In this document: positions 38,119-51,333 of the stretch, in pieces
How the letters are laid out: every line of letters begins with the position of its first letter
Position numbering within the stretch: position 1 is the first letter of the stretch
Source: Physcomitrium patens
Lineage: Eukaryota; Streptophyta; Bryopsida; Funariales; Funariaceae
DNA length: 64,000 bases
NCBI RefSeq assembly: GCF_000002425.4
Contig: NC_037256.1
Coordinates: forward strand, 12,123,556-12,187,555
Reading direction: 5' to 3'
Made by a program: the position numbers and the translations under genes
Notes under the pieces: generated by a model
Database searches by the model: none
The model's input: only the letters and a program-made list of their open reading frames with translations
What the model was told of the DNA's origin: nothing

Positions 38119-41100
38119 TTATTATAGATTATCTTATATTTAAATTATTTAAAATATAATTACTTATTATTTTAAAATTTATTAATAATTTATTTTAAAT
38201 TTTAATATATTAAATATAAATATTAAAAATAAATATTAAAACTTAAATATATAATTTAACAAATTTTATACATATAGCCTATTGAAGTTGTTTTAAACTT
38301 TTCTTCTAAAAGTACCTTTGAAGCATATTTGTTTTGATTTAAAATTTTATGGTTTTAAATTCCAATGCTTCTTTACGTTTTATCTTATTTTTCATATAAG
38401 CTTAGAATTTGATACAAAATTCTAATAATATACAACTTAATTTACTTTAGCTCATTGATAATTTTTTTTAAAGCATTATTACTTTTGTTGCCACCAATAG
38501 CGCCAATGGCCATGTCACATGCCCTGACCTCAAAACGAGCTCCACCACATTCCTTTTAACTGCCCTAACAAAGTAGAGAGTTTTCTTAGCAGCCTACCAT
38601 GAAAATTCCTTCTTTTTGCAGTAGTTGGGGCTTAAAATGGCATTGCAAGAGAGCCACTATTATTGAAGAAAAAAAACTTTGAAGTCACAATACATAACAT
38701 CAGCAAGGTTGCTCACAAAGAGAGTATGGAGTAAGATAACTCTCACTTCCAACACCTGTTACTTTTAGGTTGTGGTTGTTGCCCTAATGGACAACTTTCA
38801 CCTTTTGATGAATACATCCATCCAACATTCTACCAAGACTATCCATTGATATCCTATCTACTGTGAAAATATGCCTTTAATATATTCTCTATACTCTTAA
38901 GATCCTTTATCCATTCATCTATCTTATCTCTTGGACTTCTTATGTATCAAGAGCCAATTCTTTGAGTAATAGCAACTTACCTAAAATAATATCCTCTATA
39001 ATGTAACTTATTCTACTTTCACTTTATTTACTTACTTTAATAACTATGAAGCGAGTACATGGCTAAAGGCGTGGCTTCTACCAACCATACCACTGTAGGT
39101 TTGAGAGTTGCAAAATTGTACAATGAGTGATGTGTGGTTTCTCTCTTTATCATGCAAAGAGAGACATATTTAATAGGAAGGATTTTTTTTGAAGGATGGA
39201 GGGAGGACAGAAAGAGGCTCGAAGTAAGGTCCTTGGAGACTGTCTTGTGCTTGCTCTAGCCAAATCGCCATGAATCCATAGCATCCACTCTTTGGCCATC
39301 CTATTGGTGCCAAAAGGTGGAGATGCCTTTAAAACAGAGTTCCAATCTAATCAACCATAACAATTATAAATATCATTTGTATTACACAATAAAAGTCTAT
39401 ATAATCTTTTTTAAATGTCTTATAATATCTCAATAGCATTAAGATGGTCTTAATTAATAATGCTCTCTTTTGTCAACTTTTGTAATTGTACAATAAAAAT
39501 ATAAATTCTATTTTATTTAATGAATACATCTGAATTAACATATTTTTATTTTAGAAAATTAGATTATTTTTTATCCATTTTTAATTATTCTTATTTTATT
39601 TTTTATATATTAATATATTTATAATATTTTCATGTAAATTTTTTAAATATATTTTATTTAAAAGTGATTACATGATTAGGTCTAATTTAGAATTGATGTT
39701 GTTTTTAAAGTAGTATTGAAGATTCAAAATGATTTTAAATTCAAATATTTTAATTGTAATATAAGCAAAATTAAACTAAAATAAATTTCTTAAATTTAGG
39801 TTTCTTAATTTTGGTGTTGCATTGATAAATTCCTATAATTCAAAATATACCTTTAATTTAGTGTTATATTTTGGTTACTAGTATAACACTAAATTTATGA
39901 TTCTTAGATTTTTTTCTTAATTGTAAATTCACCCAAAATCTGATTTTTAAAAGTTATTAAGATTAGATTGTTTTTAATTTTTATATTAACTACATATTGA
40001 TATTAGAATATTTAATCATAAGATTAATGAAAATGTACAAGAAAAAGTTAAAATTGTATTTTTTAAATGTGGAAAATATCTGACAAAGACTTTTTAGTCT
40101 TATAGTTGCACTCATACTTACATATCTTATTTGAGTTGTTGATATAAACTAAATAACAATATTTTGTATGACTATTCTTTTTTAGTTATGTCTTTTTATT
40201 ATCAACTAAAGTAATTTGTAGGATTTTAAATAATTAATGAAAAATAGAATAGAATTGGTGAACAAAGTTTTAAAAAAAAACAAAAACAACAACAATGACA
40301 ACCATCACATTTAATATCCTAAATAATTGTTTGACTAAAAGTTTAAGAAATTGAGAGATTTGAGATGAATAACTTGATATTACAATGCATGTTTAAATAT
40401 ATATATATATATATATTAAAAACTTAATAGACGAAATTATTTTTTCAAATTGTAACATATTTGTACATTTAAATCAATTTTTTTTATAAAAAAATGCATT
40501 AAAGTTATTAACAATTGAAACTTATAACTTTAAAGACAATATAAATCAAGAAAATGTAAGTTCAATAAATATTATTATAATAAATTCTATTTAATTTGAT
40601 TTAATTAGAAAATATTATATTTGGAGTTTAATAAAAATAAATAATCGAACTTTTTATGTTGGATTTTTTATTTTTATCAAACTAATTTCTAATAATTTAA
40701 GTACAAGAAGTAATTGTGATTTATTGCACGAATACATTGTAAATTAATGTGCTTGTTGAAAGAATCTACATGGTGCAACCAATGTCAATTATATGAAAGG
40801 CTATTTCATATACAAAATAGATGGAACAAAGCATGCAAAAAATCATCTATTTTAATTAAATATTTCGATTAGGGAATTATATATATAATCCAAAAGAAGC
40901 ACTATTTTAATTTTGAAAATATATATATATATAGTCATTTTTGTTAATTTTAACCACATATTTGCTTATTACAATTGCTTGTAGATGATGAATAAACAAT
41001 ATATGAATTTAAACATTAATTAATTTTGAGTATATAGACTTAAATCAATTTTTTTTTAGAAATATATATAAAAGCTGAATGTGCAAATATACATAAAAAA

Positions 41101-41190
41101 ATACAAATATTCTACCATTTTCAACTTACACTATCTCAATTTATAATATTATGTTGACTTCTAGGAAGGGATTTGAAACTCAAAAAAACA
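36951..41190. other. AT-rich intergenic DNA
   Basis: TA runs lie at 38086-38117 and 40399-40416, and an A17 run at 37961-37977. A 38.46-39.36 kb patch is slightly GC-richer and may be a different repeat, but has no recognisable coding. No gene supported. Confidence 0.5.
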
Positions 41191-41248
41191 GGGAAAAAAA
41201 AAAAAAAAATCTGTAATAGTATTTTTTTTTTTTTTTTTTTTTTTCCCC
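41191..41248. repeat. GGG-A16 / T23-CCCC inverted homopolymer hairpin
   Basis: GGG followed by 16 A (41194-41209), a 12-base spacer, 23 T (41222-41244) and CCCC. The arms can pair perfectly as GGG-A16 with T16-CCC. Confidence 0.9.
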
Positions 41249-41876
41249 TCATCAAATGTAAAATTAAACATCCGCAAAATAGAATTTCAATCATTTTGTC
41301 ATTAATTCTGTGTTATTATTGCACAAAGAATTTATACTGTAACATTCAACATTGATACTGAATAACAATTATCATTTATATATGTATAAATATATATATG
41401 CACTCACACTCACAATATAATTGTATTTGAAATTAGTAACTTTAGAATTTTCGATTCGGCAGAAGTTATATATTTTTTTTTTGATGAAAAACAAATATAA
41501 ATAAATTTCTTTTAGGTTTCAAATCAGTGGAAAAGTAGAATGATAAAATTAAAACATATAACATGGTCGGAAGTCATAATGACTTGTTTAACTATTAACA
41601 AAAATTTCAAAAACTTTTTCCCTCAAAACATAATGTATTTAATAAGAATCCACCTCAAAATATAGTTTCATCACCAGAATAATAATTGTTTCTGGGAAGG
41701 GCTCTGTACGTCATTTCTAGACACTGTTAGGATATTTAGAATTACATGGGCAAAAGATAACAAATAAGGATAACAGAAGGATGCGAGAACATCATGCACA
41801 AAATTCTCGGAGGAAACTCGGTAGAATACAAGAAAGGGCTGTAGTTCAAAGCACTATTATACATAGTGTGGACTAA

Positions 41877-42422
41877 TCAACGTCGACTTAAAACATTGTC
41901 TGCAATTGTGGAAAGCCCATGACTACCCTTTCCAGCAGCAATTGAAACAATAACAATGCCTACTACACTCGAGTAATACCATGATAAGCTCCTCAGTATG
42001 AAAGAGTCAAGCTTTACTACACAAGACGAGTAGCTGTCCATGACCGTCTTGGAAATTGTATCCCAACATCCACCGTTGCGCTCCAAGCTACTCCCGAAGC
42101 CAGAGTGGTGACAACAAAAAAATTCTTGGAAGTAAAGCTGCTGGATACCATAACGCATCTGAAATGGTTTTCTCCGACGATGTTGAGGCATGCAGAATCT
42201 AGTGACAAGACCTCCAGTGAAGAAAAACAACAAAAAAAGACCTTTTCCCATCTTCATCAACGTGACACGGCTACTAGAAGTCTGAATATAGGCGTAGCTG
42301 TGACTGTTGGGATTCCGCCCATTTCTCACGATGGCTTCGGCATTCGCTCCAATAAGAGGCAGCATTGGCATAGGAAAAATCGTTATCTTTTCTTGGCAGC
42401 TGTCAGCTTTCAGAGAAGTATA
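41877..42422 (-). other. Probable 3' untranslated region of the serine decarboxylase gene
   Basis: Genic base composition continues for about 500 bp beyond the TAG at 42423-42425 and ends where AT-rich DNA starts. A 164-codon frame here (42371-41877) starts after the stop and has no homology that I can see, so I treat it as untranslated. Confidence 0.5.
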
Positions 42423-45400
42423 CTAACTGTTTGAAGATGAGAAATGCTTTCGTTCTTCCTTGGGACTTTTCGGACTTGAAATGTCTCGGTGAACAGAGCA
42501 AGCACAGTTCTCAGGACCAACTTCCTCAACAATGCAAGGAACAACGACATCCCCATCAGGGAACGCACGATTCCGAACCTCAATCAATTCTTCTACGAAG
42601 TCATCAAGTTTCTCTACTGTCACACTTGGCATGACCACTGCATGGGCAATTTTACCCTGCAGCCAGAAAAACACCAACTGAGTCATCACAAGAAATCCAA
42701 ACTGGTTTTCTACCCGAAGTAAGCCACAAAAACCATTACAAGCCCTACCTAGGCAGACTAGAATGAGGGAACTTTGAGGTATGAAAAGATGATTAGGTGT
42801 ATCCAAAAACATTCAAAGGCTGTCGACATGTACCAACAAGATAAAAATGATAACCTTCACAATTAGGCAATGGCACAGACCTGGCACGCGAGCTGCCATT
42901 TGAGAATGAACGCTTCATCTAACGGCCTCTCGAACACAACTGTGCTGCTGAGCTCATTCAGCAGCACGCCAACATTGGCTTCTCGAAGGCGCTCTTTAAG
43001 GTAGTATGCATTACGAAGGCACCGTTGGACCTCCTTCTGGAAGCCCCGGTATCCTTTTCGGTTCAAAGTGTACCAAAGAAAAATCGGTGCATGGCCGTTA
43101 CGGCTTCCCATGATTGTTGCATCTCGGGATGCCAAATATTCTACGTTGCGTGACAAGACGTTGATGTGCTTCATTCTGGTGATCTGCACTCCGCAAGGCA
43201 TTGGGCAGCCAACGAATTTGTGACCAGATACACTAACGCTACCTATGGGTTTCTTGAACGTTACTTTTGGAGCCTGCACGTGTATTTCAATCAGTAGCTT
43301 ACATCAGAACCAATGTCGCTTTCTAGTGAAAACTAACGTTAATGACGAACAACGCTGTGCAGTTGTAACCGACATCTACAATAACACCATCAAGGGGCGG
43401 ACAAAAAGATCGATTTCTTATTCACAAATGCAAATAAACAAATAAACAAATAAATCCATCTTTTTCCTGGCAATCTTGGGACTTATCGGTTGTAATGCCT
43501 CAAGTAATGCATACCCTCCTGACGAAAGGCATCATGAGACCGAATAAGGCACCATCAACATGGATGTAAAATCGGTCCTCAGTATAGCCAACTTTCTCTA
43601 ATGTCTTCAATACCAAGTCGAGATCGTCAACTGCTCCTTTCACTGTTGTGCCTGTGGGAACATTACAGACAAGTGTTAAAAACGTCAGCCTTTATGCCAG
43701 GAAAGTGATGGTGCATCCACTAGCCAAAATAAACAAGTTTTATTTTAAAAAATCACGACTGATGTGTTCGGTTAAGGTCAATGAAACGTTGTACAAATGC
43801 ACAATTTCCAACTGTACATGAGTGAGAAGAAAGAGTATATTCTTTATATGAAAAGAAACAAAATAGTGAAAAAAAAATAGGAAAATTGTAGAAGAGGTAC
43901 TGCAGGTTTAAAGTAGTACCAATATTGACATTCAAAATTGCAGGTTTGTCCTTCCGTTCCGTCAATTTGCGCTCGAAATCAGCACAGTCTATCTCCCCAG
44001 ACAGAAGCGTGTCAACCTTCACTGCCTCCATGCGATACATGCGAGCAGCCTTGAATACAGAATAATGCGAGTCCCTTGACGCGTATAGAATCCCATCAGG
44101 TAAGACCTCTCTCCTGCAAGCCCGTGTGGTTCCAGATTAAATTCTTCTCACAGTATGACCAGCAGCACTCCTTAAAACCAGGAGGCAGTCAGGGACGCCA
44201 CAGGTGCGGTAGTCAACATATTGTAGTTCAAAAATAGCGCGACAAATTTCAAAACTAAAATATTCGAATCTGGAATGTGAACAGTAGCTCACCCAACAAG
44301 GATGCCGTGGAGGTTTCCTTCTGTGCCACAGTTGGTGATGTATCCCCAGTACTCCTCTTTCTCAAGCTCCCACAGTCTGGCGAACCAATCCAAGACTCCG
44401 ACCTCGAACTGTCTGGAGTGGACACCGTAGTTGCTTTCGATGAATGGATCGCCCAAATTATTGATGGAAAAGTGTTGTAGCTGCGACAGTGCTCCATAAT
44501 CGAAGTCAAGATTATAGGGGTACCCTGCAAAGGAGAAATGTAACGTTAAAGATTCGACGAAGGCAAAGTAAGTGTGCGACATTGAACGATAACGAGTTCA
44601 CTACCGAGCAACACTAACTAAAGAAAACGCAAGAGGACGTATTGAAGAATCGGATAGTTCGAGATCCACAATACGGCCTCAAAAAATAACAACTTAGAAC
44701 ATGCTCTAGGAAAAGACCACTGCGTAGCAAAGAACACTACTAATGCAAAATGAAGAGTCGATCAAGTCACTTGTAACAAATATGTGATCCAAGGCTCAGA
44801 TACTCTTTCAAACCAGCGCTAGACCATTACTATCTACAGCAGGGAAATTTCTGAAGAAAACTCACAGGAAATCTCTGAAAGCCGCTTCCGCAGCAATCAG
44901 AGGAACGAAGACAGATAACAGAATCACAAAGCCTTACAGAAATCCTGAAAGCTTACATGCCCAAGAATATCGTAAACATGGTATAACAATGTCTTTCAGG
45001 TCAATCAAACAATTGCAAAAATAAAACCACCAATGTCACCAAAATAGCTCAACGATCCAACACATTCTCCGCCAAGGCCATAGCCAAACAAGATCAATTC
45101 AAATAAATTGATAAAAGAGGATTGATGCAACAGTCGCATGCGTACCTAAATGAAACTTGGTCTTCTCGACGAGCGTTTTGCGATAGCGCGCAAGAATACC
45201 AGCCATGTACGCGTCTCTGTCTCCAGTCACATCGTCATCCATCTCCGGCTCCGTGATTTCCAAACAAGTCCCATGGATGTTCTTACCCAGCACAAAGTTC
45301 TTGGTTTGCTCCACCACGACGTCTTTCTCCGCTTCCTCACTCTGTCCATTCACCAACCCGGGGAGGATAGTTTTGAAGCTTTCGACGGGGATCTCTTCAG

Positions 45401-45497
45401 GCAGTGCCTCCGCTGGCTGCGACAGCAGTGTCCACTTCTTAGACTTCGAGAAGCCATCCTCTACAACCACCGTCGCTGATTCCACGCTCCCTACCAT
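42423..45497 (-). CDS. SDC: Serine decarboxylase, PLP-dependent (six coding exons)
   Basis: Joins 45497-45146, 44524-44293, 44113-43920, 43651-43515, 43273-42881 and 42656-42423. All introns are GT-AG and phases are consistent, giving 513 residues. The protein follows plant serine decarboxylase (Arabidopsis At1g43710) almost block for block from residue ~70: [74 protein letters not shown] with the cofactor-binding Asp292, and SVSGHKFVG with the Schiff-base Lys324. It is a group II amino-acid decarboxylase that converts serine to ethanolamine in the cytosol, the first step toward phosphatidylethanolamine, phosphatidylcholine and choline. The start at 45497 is chosen because MVGSVES matches the family start; an upstream in-frame ATG at 45578 would add 27 residues. 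The N-terminal ~60 residues are variable, and the C-terminus carries roughly 20 extra residues rich in Ser and Lys after the CACSVHR block. No lesion is seen; the gene looks intact. Confidence 0.93.
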
Positions 45498-46850
45498 TTC
45501 TCCGGATTCGTCTCTCACACTCGCTCTCTCACACACAGCCCCAAAGAAGAGTTCACACTCACACGGAAAGAAACCCACCTCTACAGCTTCAAAACACCCG
45601 CTGCTAAGCCCAATCGCATCAGCACCAGGCAGAGGATCAAAGCGAAGAGAGGAAATGTGAGCAAACTTGGACGGTGAACTGCATTTATATGTCCTTCGAG
45701 GAGCCCCAACCTTCCGCGGGGAACAGGAAGTTACACCGAAGATTCGAACGTAGAGAAGTAATTGATGAACTTATTCGATTTCCACCGTCGGGAACATCAG
45801 AGGGTTTCAGAATTTCGCTTGTGATTTCTCTAAAATTAGATGGGTTTTTTTCCTCCTAATCACAACAGGACAAGCCCTCAAGGGAATCCATCCCACGGAG
45901 TCGTAGTTCGTTGCTAATGGCATTGCTGCCGATTCTCTGTGACTGGTGACCAGCGTTTAGGCTGCTGCTTGCTGCAGGCCAGGGCAGAGCACTCGGGAAC
46001 TCAATCACAACATCAAATTCCGTCAATATTCGGTAAAACCTCCGCACAACAATGCTCGCCCCTCCCCAGAATTGCACCGTGTCTCGATGCAATCGATACC
46101 GCGACACTACAAACCCCAATAATATCAAAAGGAATTCGTCCACAGGGGGGATGTCAGACAACGTCAAATCAATCGAGGAGATTCATCACGATGGGCGGAC
46201 AGCTCTCCAACTCTTCCCTTCCTCTGCCATGTCCTGCCCTGCCCTTTTTCACAGTTGGCTCCCTTTCAACTCACGACCAACATGCATATCTCAACAACAA
46301 CAACAAAAAATTACAAAACATAAAGAGAATTTACAGTTACGGAGCAGCCCGTTCCGACCTAGCAACCTATGGAAGAGTGAAGAGATGGAGGGACGAGTGG
46401 GGTAGGGGGGTCGGGTTAGGGGGGTGGGGTGCCAACTAGATCCTTTAAGGCCACCTAAAGGGCCGCAAAGTTCGACACGAGAACACCCCCCCCCCCTTGG
46501 TGACGTGGAGGCGACCACTGGAGGCGCAGCAACTGCCAGGGAAGTGAACTGCAGCAACAGCCTACCTAGATGACCTAGCCACCTACTCAGACAGCTACCT
46601 CCCTACCTACCTATCTACCTTCCTCAGTGTCAGGTTGCACCCCGAATCTCCCCGCTTTTGTGAGTTCGCCTTCCTCAAACCTCGCCAGATCCACCCCTTC
46701 TGGAATATTCAGCACGGGAACCGTCCTGGCGCGGGGGTGAGGACGGTGATGGGTGGTGGAATCCCGTCCCATGTCGCTCAGGTGGGGCCCATCCCCATTC
46801 CATTCAATTTCATTCCCCCTCGCCCACTCGCCATCGCTCATTAATTTCCT
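45498..46850 (-). promoter_or_regulatory. 5' leader and promoter region of serine decarboxylase
   Basis: Genic composition extends about 1.3 kb upstream of the ATG and then drops sharply to AT-rich DNA near 46.85 kb. It includes CT-rich leader-like sequence (45500-45660), a G-quadruplex-capable tract at 46399-46429, a C11 run at 46486-46496 and CTAC repeats at 46598-46622. No TATA box stands out. Open frames here on both strands are short of recognisable domains. Confidence 0.5.
46399..46429 (+). promoter_or_regulatory. G-quadruplex-capable tract
   Basis: Five G runs of 4, 6, 3, 6 and 4 separated by loops of 2, 2, 3 and 1 bases on the plus strand, about 900 bp upstream of the serine decarboxylase ATG and on its template strand. 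Confidence 0.85.
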
Positions 46851-47094
46851 TCCTTTTGCGATGTTTAATACTCTTGGTTGGGTTGTGTTATTACCCTCTA
46901 AATTGGCATTTTCTTGGTATGCTTTGGATCATGGGATTTGGAGAAGAGTTAAGATGAAAGTACATCTTTTGATAATGGTTCATATTTGAAGGGAAGTAGA
47001 AGTGTTGTTTTTTTAAGTGGGTAATACTCTCAAAAGTGTTTATAAATAATTGAATACTATAAGTGGTGAGATTTTAATGTTGCTATTTTTTTGA

Positions 47095-47415
47095 AATGCT
47101 AACCATTTCATTATTCTATGGATTAATTTTACAAGAAATATTAGTAGATACTTTGACTCTTTTCACTATTTGCATATTTTTCTCTCCTTTGTTAAGCTGA
47201 TACATGGACTAATAAAAATAAAAATAAATCTTCTCATCATTGATCTTAGATATAATCTATGAGATACTAATGTGATCTAAACTAGTCTTCTAATTTAATC
47301 CCCAAATCTTTGAGATATTGGCAAGACAAAAGCCAATTAACACAATCTGTTTTTTTAGCTAAGATTCTTACTTATATATTTTATTGATTTTGATGTTGAA
47401 TATTATTCATTGATT
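47095..47415 (-). repeat. 3' LTR of the copia element
   Basis: Aligns with 60121-60460. Shared blocks include CATGGACTAATA, CTTCTCATCAT, the AATCCTTGAGATAC-like segment (here AATCTTTGAGATAT), AGCCAATTAACA and TTTTATTGATT. Ends are approximate because both copies are diverged. Confidence 0.65.
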
Positions 47416-47689
47416 TTTTAATTCCAAAAATCTTTCTAAAGTAGATAATAAAGCAATTATTACATTTCAATCTATAGTTATATCAATTTATAAGCATTTG
47501 AATCAACAATTACATTTTCAATAAGGAAATAATATCTTGTATTGTCTTTATAATGGAGATAAGCACAATAGATGAAGGTCTTACAATATATAAATTGTAA
47601 AAAAACATCATAAAGACTTTACACTTATTAGTGATCTAACTCTTATTGATTGTTAGTGTCTATTAAATGTAATGTATTCTTAAGAGCCT

Positions 47690-48062
47690 ATATGATTGAC
47701 TTTGATATATCTTTTTGCTAATCTTTTTTAGATGTAAGAATGATAGAACTCAACATTTTTTGCCCTAGCATAGAATATAAGATTTTTTACAAGTTTAATT
47801 ATATTAATATTAGTACACATATGATGAAGGTCCATTTTTGTTGAAATAGATGTATTGTAAAGCACTAAAGTAATTATTGAGATCAAAACACCTAACTAAA
47901 ATCTTAAAAAATACTACTTTATTAAATTCTAGCTTTTAGATGATATGTTTTAGGTATATTGCTTCTTTCACTCCTTCAACAAAAGCTCAATATTCTACTT
48001 TTGTGGTTGACAAGAAAATAGTAGATTATTTCTTATTAGTTCATGAGATTGCCTCTTTTTCT
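47690..48062 (-). pseudogene. Copia RNase H and polyprotein C-terminus
   Basis: On the minus strand, reading TGA as a former Trp and TAA as a former Gln, the frame gives AIS-W-TNKK-Q-STIFLSTTKVEY, then AFVEGVKEAIYLKHI. A later piece gives KLVKNLIFYARAKNVEFYHS. These match the ISWxSKKQxxVALSTTEAEY, AxxEAIWLxxLL and LAKNPxFHxRTKHIxxxxHF motifs of copia RNase H. The upstream side ends in a GA-rich tract near 48070, where another rearrangement occurred. Confidence 0.8.
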
Positions 48063-48069
48063 CTCTCCC

Positions 48070-49330
48070 CCTTTCTCTCCTCTCTTTCCATCTGTCATGT
48101 AAACAAAGATCATTATACATAATACATTGAGTGTTACAAATCAATCACAAACTATGTAATTTAAACCAAATACAAATACACATCCAATATACTCTCAAGG
48201 AAAGATTAGAAATCTACACCAAACTAAGTTAAGTTATCTTTTACACTACAAAGGGAGAATCCAAGAGTATAAGTGTAAAAATATAAAAAAAATCCTAAAG
48301 CTTTACTAAAATGACTAAAACACCATAGCTAAGCAAATTCTTACAACAAGTTCTTTCACTCTCAAAATTACTTATAAGACTTAACTTGATAAGAATGTAA
48401 ATTCAAGTGTTTTTTTTCTACTTAAGTATTTAAACCCTAGTGGATATGAACAAAGTCAACTAATGGAAAAATTATCAATGGATGAAAAACTACTAACCAA
48501 ACCAAACTACATAGATTTGATAGAATTTGGTATCTATGGCCATATCATGTAACACCTCCTATATTATATGGAATAAGAATTATCTAATACTTCTTTCAAA
48601 CCTTTATAGAAAATATAATTAAAATTGATAAAGCCTTCAAACTTGGTATTAGAAGTATTATAAGTTAATCATCTAAGAATAAGTTATTGATTTTTTTAAT
48701 AAAAAATATTATAATACATAGTAGATTTGACATAGCATAATATATATGTCACAAATTTTTAATAAAGTTCTTGAAGATAAAACATAAATCTATTCATAAA
48801 TACAAAATAATAAATTAAATCTAGTCAAGTATTGACTAAGTATAACAACTTATCAATAGTAAGGTAATATGCACTTTGTTTAAAATCTACGGAATAAGAA
48901 TTAAGAGAGAGCAATTGATTTTTTGATAGAAGAGGAAAAAAAATAAAATAAAATAAAATAAAAACGATCTTTTGCATAAATATTTATCAAAATTTAAAGA
49001 ATTTTTTTGTTGATAAATTATAATATCATGTTTAATTATAAAAACTTAATTTCTAAATAACATTTGATGATTTTTAAAATTTCCATCTCATATTAAATAT
49101 AGAATTGATTTAAAATATAATCAATTATAAAGTGACAATTTTTCATATTCAATAGATTTTTGGCATGCAAAAATATAATAACAATAATAAAGCCTTCATC
49201 AAAGTAATAAAGATTATAGTCTATTAAATTTTAGAACTAATCATGGACTAAAAGATAATAAATGGTTTTTTTGTACTAAACTTGAGGGCTTTTTTAAGCC
49301 TATAAATTTACTTATTAAATTTATAAATTA
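48070..49330. other. AT-rich segment within the copia element, origin unclear
   Basis: It lies between the copia RNase H and RT pieces. It starts with a GA/CT-rich tract and contains TGTAACACCTCC near 48548 that could be an old LTR or insertion end. No copia palm motif (YVDDIL-type) was found, so part of RT is deleted or replaced. Confidence 0.4.
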
Positions 49331-49332
49331 AG

Positions 49333-49359
<27 letters not shown>

Positions 49360-49364
<5 letters not shown>

Positions 49365-49520
49365 ATTCTTCAAGTTGATGCATATAAATTGACTCATGTA
49401 ATTTTTTATCAAAAAAAAGGCTGCCACAAGGTCTATATGATGGATTTTTCAATTAAATCTTATTGCTATAGGGATGATAATATGAAGAGTGAACCATTTG
49501 ATTATAAGTGCAAAATAATT
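49360..49520 (-). pseudogene. Copia reverse transcriptase fragment
   Basis: The minus strand reads AIRFN-stop-KIHHIDLVAAFF, then DKKLHESIYMHQLEEL. This corresponds to the copia block LAxxxNWxIHQMDVKTAFLNGxLxExIYMxQPEGF, which contains the first catalytic Asp (still present, in HIDL). The frame has a stop at the Trp position and an expanded poly-Phe run. Confidence 0.75.
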
Positions 49521-49815
49521 CATAATATTTAATTTAAAATTTTTAACATATTTTTCTTTAACAACTAGCCAAGCTTTAAGGATCCAATAAATAGGGTGTA
49601 AATCAAATGTGATCTAAAGTATCTATTGACACAAACGGCTTATATAACTAGATGGAAAAGCAATGAAAATCCAAAAATGATTCTTAACTTGAGAGTTTAT
49701 TTCTAAAAGTATAGCTTTTTTATAATTAAAATCTTAAAAGATATTTTTAATATATATGTTTTTATTTAATAATATGTTTTAAATAATAAAAAGAATATGA
49801 AGTAGTGAGCTACAT

Positions 49816-50230
49816 TATCAAGGACATGAATTACAAAAAAATCAAAGAATAAACACATTCTTATATCACTCAAAAATATTTATAATATTAAAAATAAAAT
49901 AGCTACTTTCAAAGATAAAATGACTAAAGATGCTTGAAACAAGGCTAAGAACAAAAAAAAACATTGATAAGATTGAAAAAGGCTTCACTCTTGCTTCTAA
50001 ATATATTATATAACTAAGATGCTTTGTAGTAATATTCTATAAGTCATCTAATAAGTATCTAACTTAGGACATATATGATTGACTTGCAAGGTAAGTTTTT
50101 AATATATACTCTACATAGCCAACTTGTATCACAAGTAGTTAATGTGCACAATATGTGACTAACTTGTTGATTAAGTTTTTAACCAATCAATTACTTGCAA
50201 ACACTTATAAATTCAAATATATAATATATT
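49816..50230 (-). repeat. LTR of family C, solo
   Basis: Starts TATCAAGGACATGAATTAC and matches 25208-25700 in the same orientation. No internal region is attached. It is inserted in the copia element upstream of the RT fragment. Confidence 0.6.
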
Positions 50231-51263
50231 ATTAAAAAAATAATTCTACTTAATTCTAATTATTTTAATAATTATTATTATTGATATGAATATCTATGAT
50301 ATGCATGTAGAAATCATAATACATAAAATAATAAATAAATAAATGGTGGCATATTTAAATCAAATAGTGGTTCCAATTAAAGCAAGACTTGAAAGCTTTG
50401 ATAAATCTAGGGATTCTTTAATATTGGTAGACTTTGGATTTGTTGCAAATATGTAAAAGGAAACCTAAGATCATTGTTGTCAATGATAAGAAGAAGGTTT
50501 GTCTAGACAATCACTTCAGTAGATGGATTTCAATTTGTATCATTTAAAAAATTATAATTAGTAGTAAGAAATGAAAAAAATTGATTTGAAGATGAGGTAC
50601 TAAATTTTTAGATAAACTTAGTTAGGTTTCATTAAAAGATAAATCTTGAATTTTGATAATCTTATTTTTGATAGAATTATAGTAGAAAAAAACTTTGAGT
50701 ATATCTCATAGTTTTTTATTACATAAGTGATTGGTATATTTCCTAACTTGACATGTTTTTCTTTTTTTAAATGTGAATAAAAGCTTAGTAGTAAATGATT
50801 GATAAATGAGATAATTTTGGCTATTTTTAGTATAATTATTTAAATAGAATAGAAAAAATATTTACTTTGTAAATATTTTATATTAAAAGTAATTAAAACT
50901 TTTGGATATTTCTTCTTAAAAATAAGCATACTTATTATATTCAATGGCTATATTTTAACATGACTCATTAAATAACTTATTTACCTAATATACCATTTAA
51001 TTTTTTATAGATTATAAAAACTAATAAATTCTTATTGAATATTTTTATTAATAAGAAATTAAAAAAAATTATAGATAAATATATTTATCTCTTTTATTTA
51101 AGCACAAGCAATGAAGTTTTTTCTTAAATTTAATTTCTATTAGCAATTTGAATTACTCTAAGTAATAAAAAGTGTCAAATTTCTTATTTAAAAAATATTA
51201 TTATAATTTATGTGAAAAAGTTATCTATAAATGTGAAAATCATACTTAGCCTTAGTTAGCAAA

Positions 51264-51268
<5 letters not shown>

Positions 51269-51296
<28 letters not shown>
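51269..51296. repeat. A28 homopolymer
   Basis: Uninterrupted A run 37 bp left of the chromovirus. A similar A27 run lies at 58801-58827; the flanking sequences differ, so they are not copies of one insertion. Confidence 0.9.
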
Positions 51297-51333
51297 TGAC
51301 TTGTGTCAAAATGAATAAATTCTAATGAATTGA

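Noticed and set aside
41877..42371. 164-codon open frame on the minus strand after the serine decarboxylase stop
   Set aside because: It lies in the probable 3' UTR, shows no family resemblance, and the decarboxylase frame ends cleanly before it.
45205..45660. 151-codon plus-strand frame opposite exon 1 of serine decarboxylase
   Set aside because: Antisense shadow of a coding exon; Ser/Pro composition is what the complement of this exon gives.
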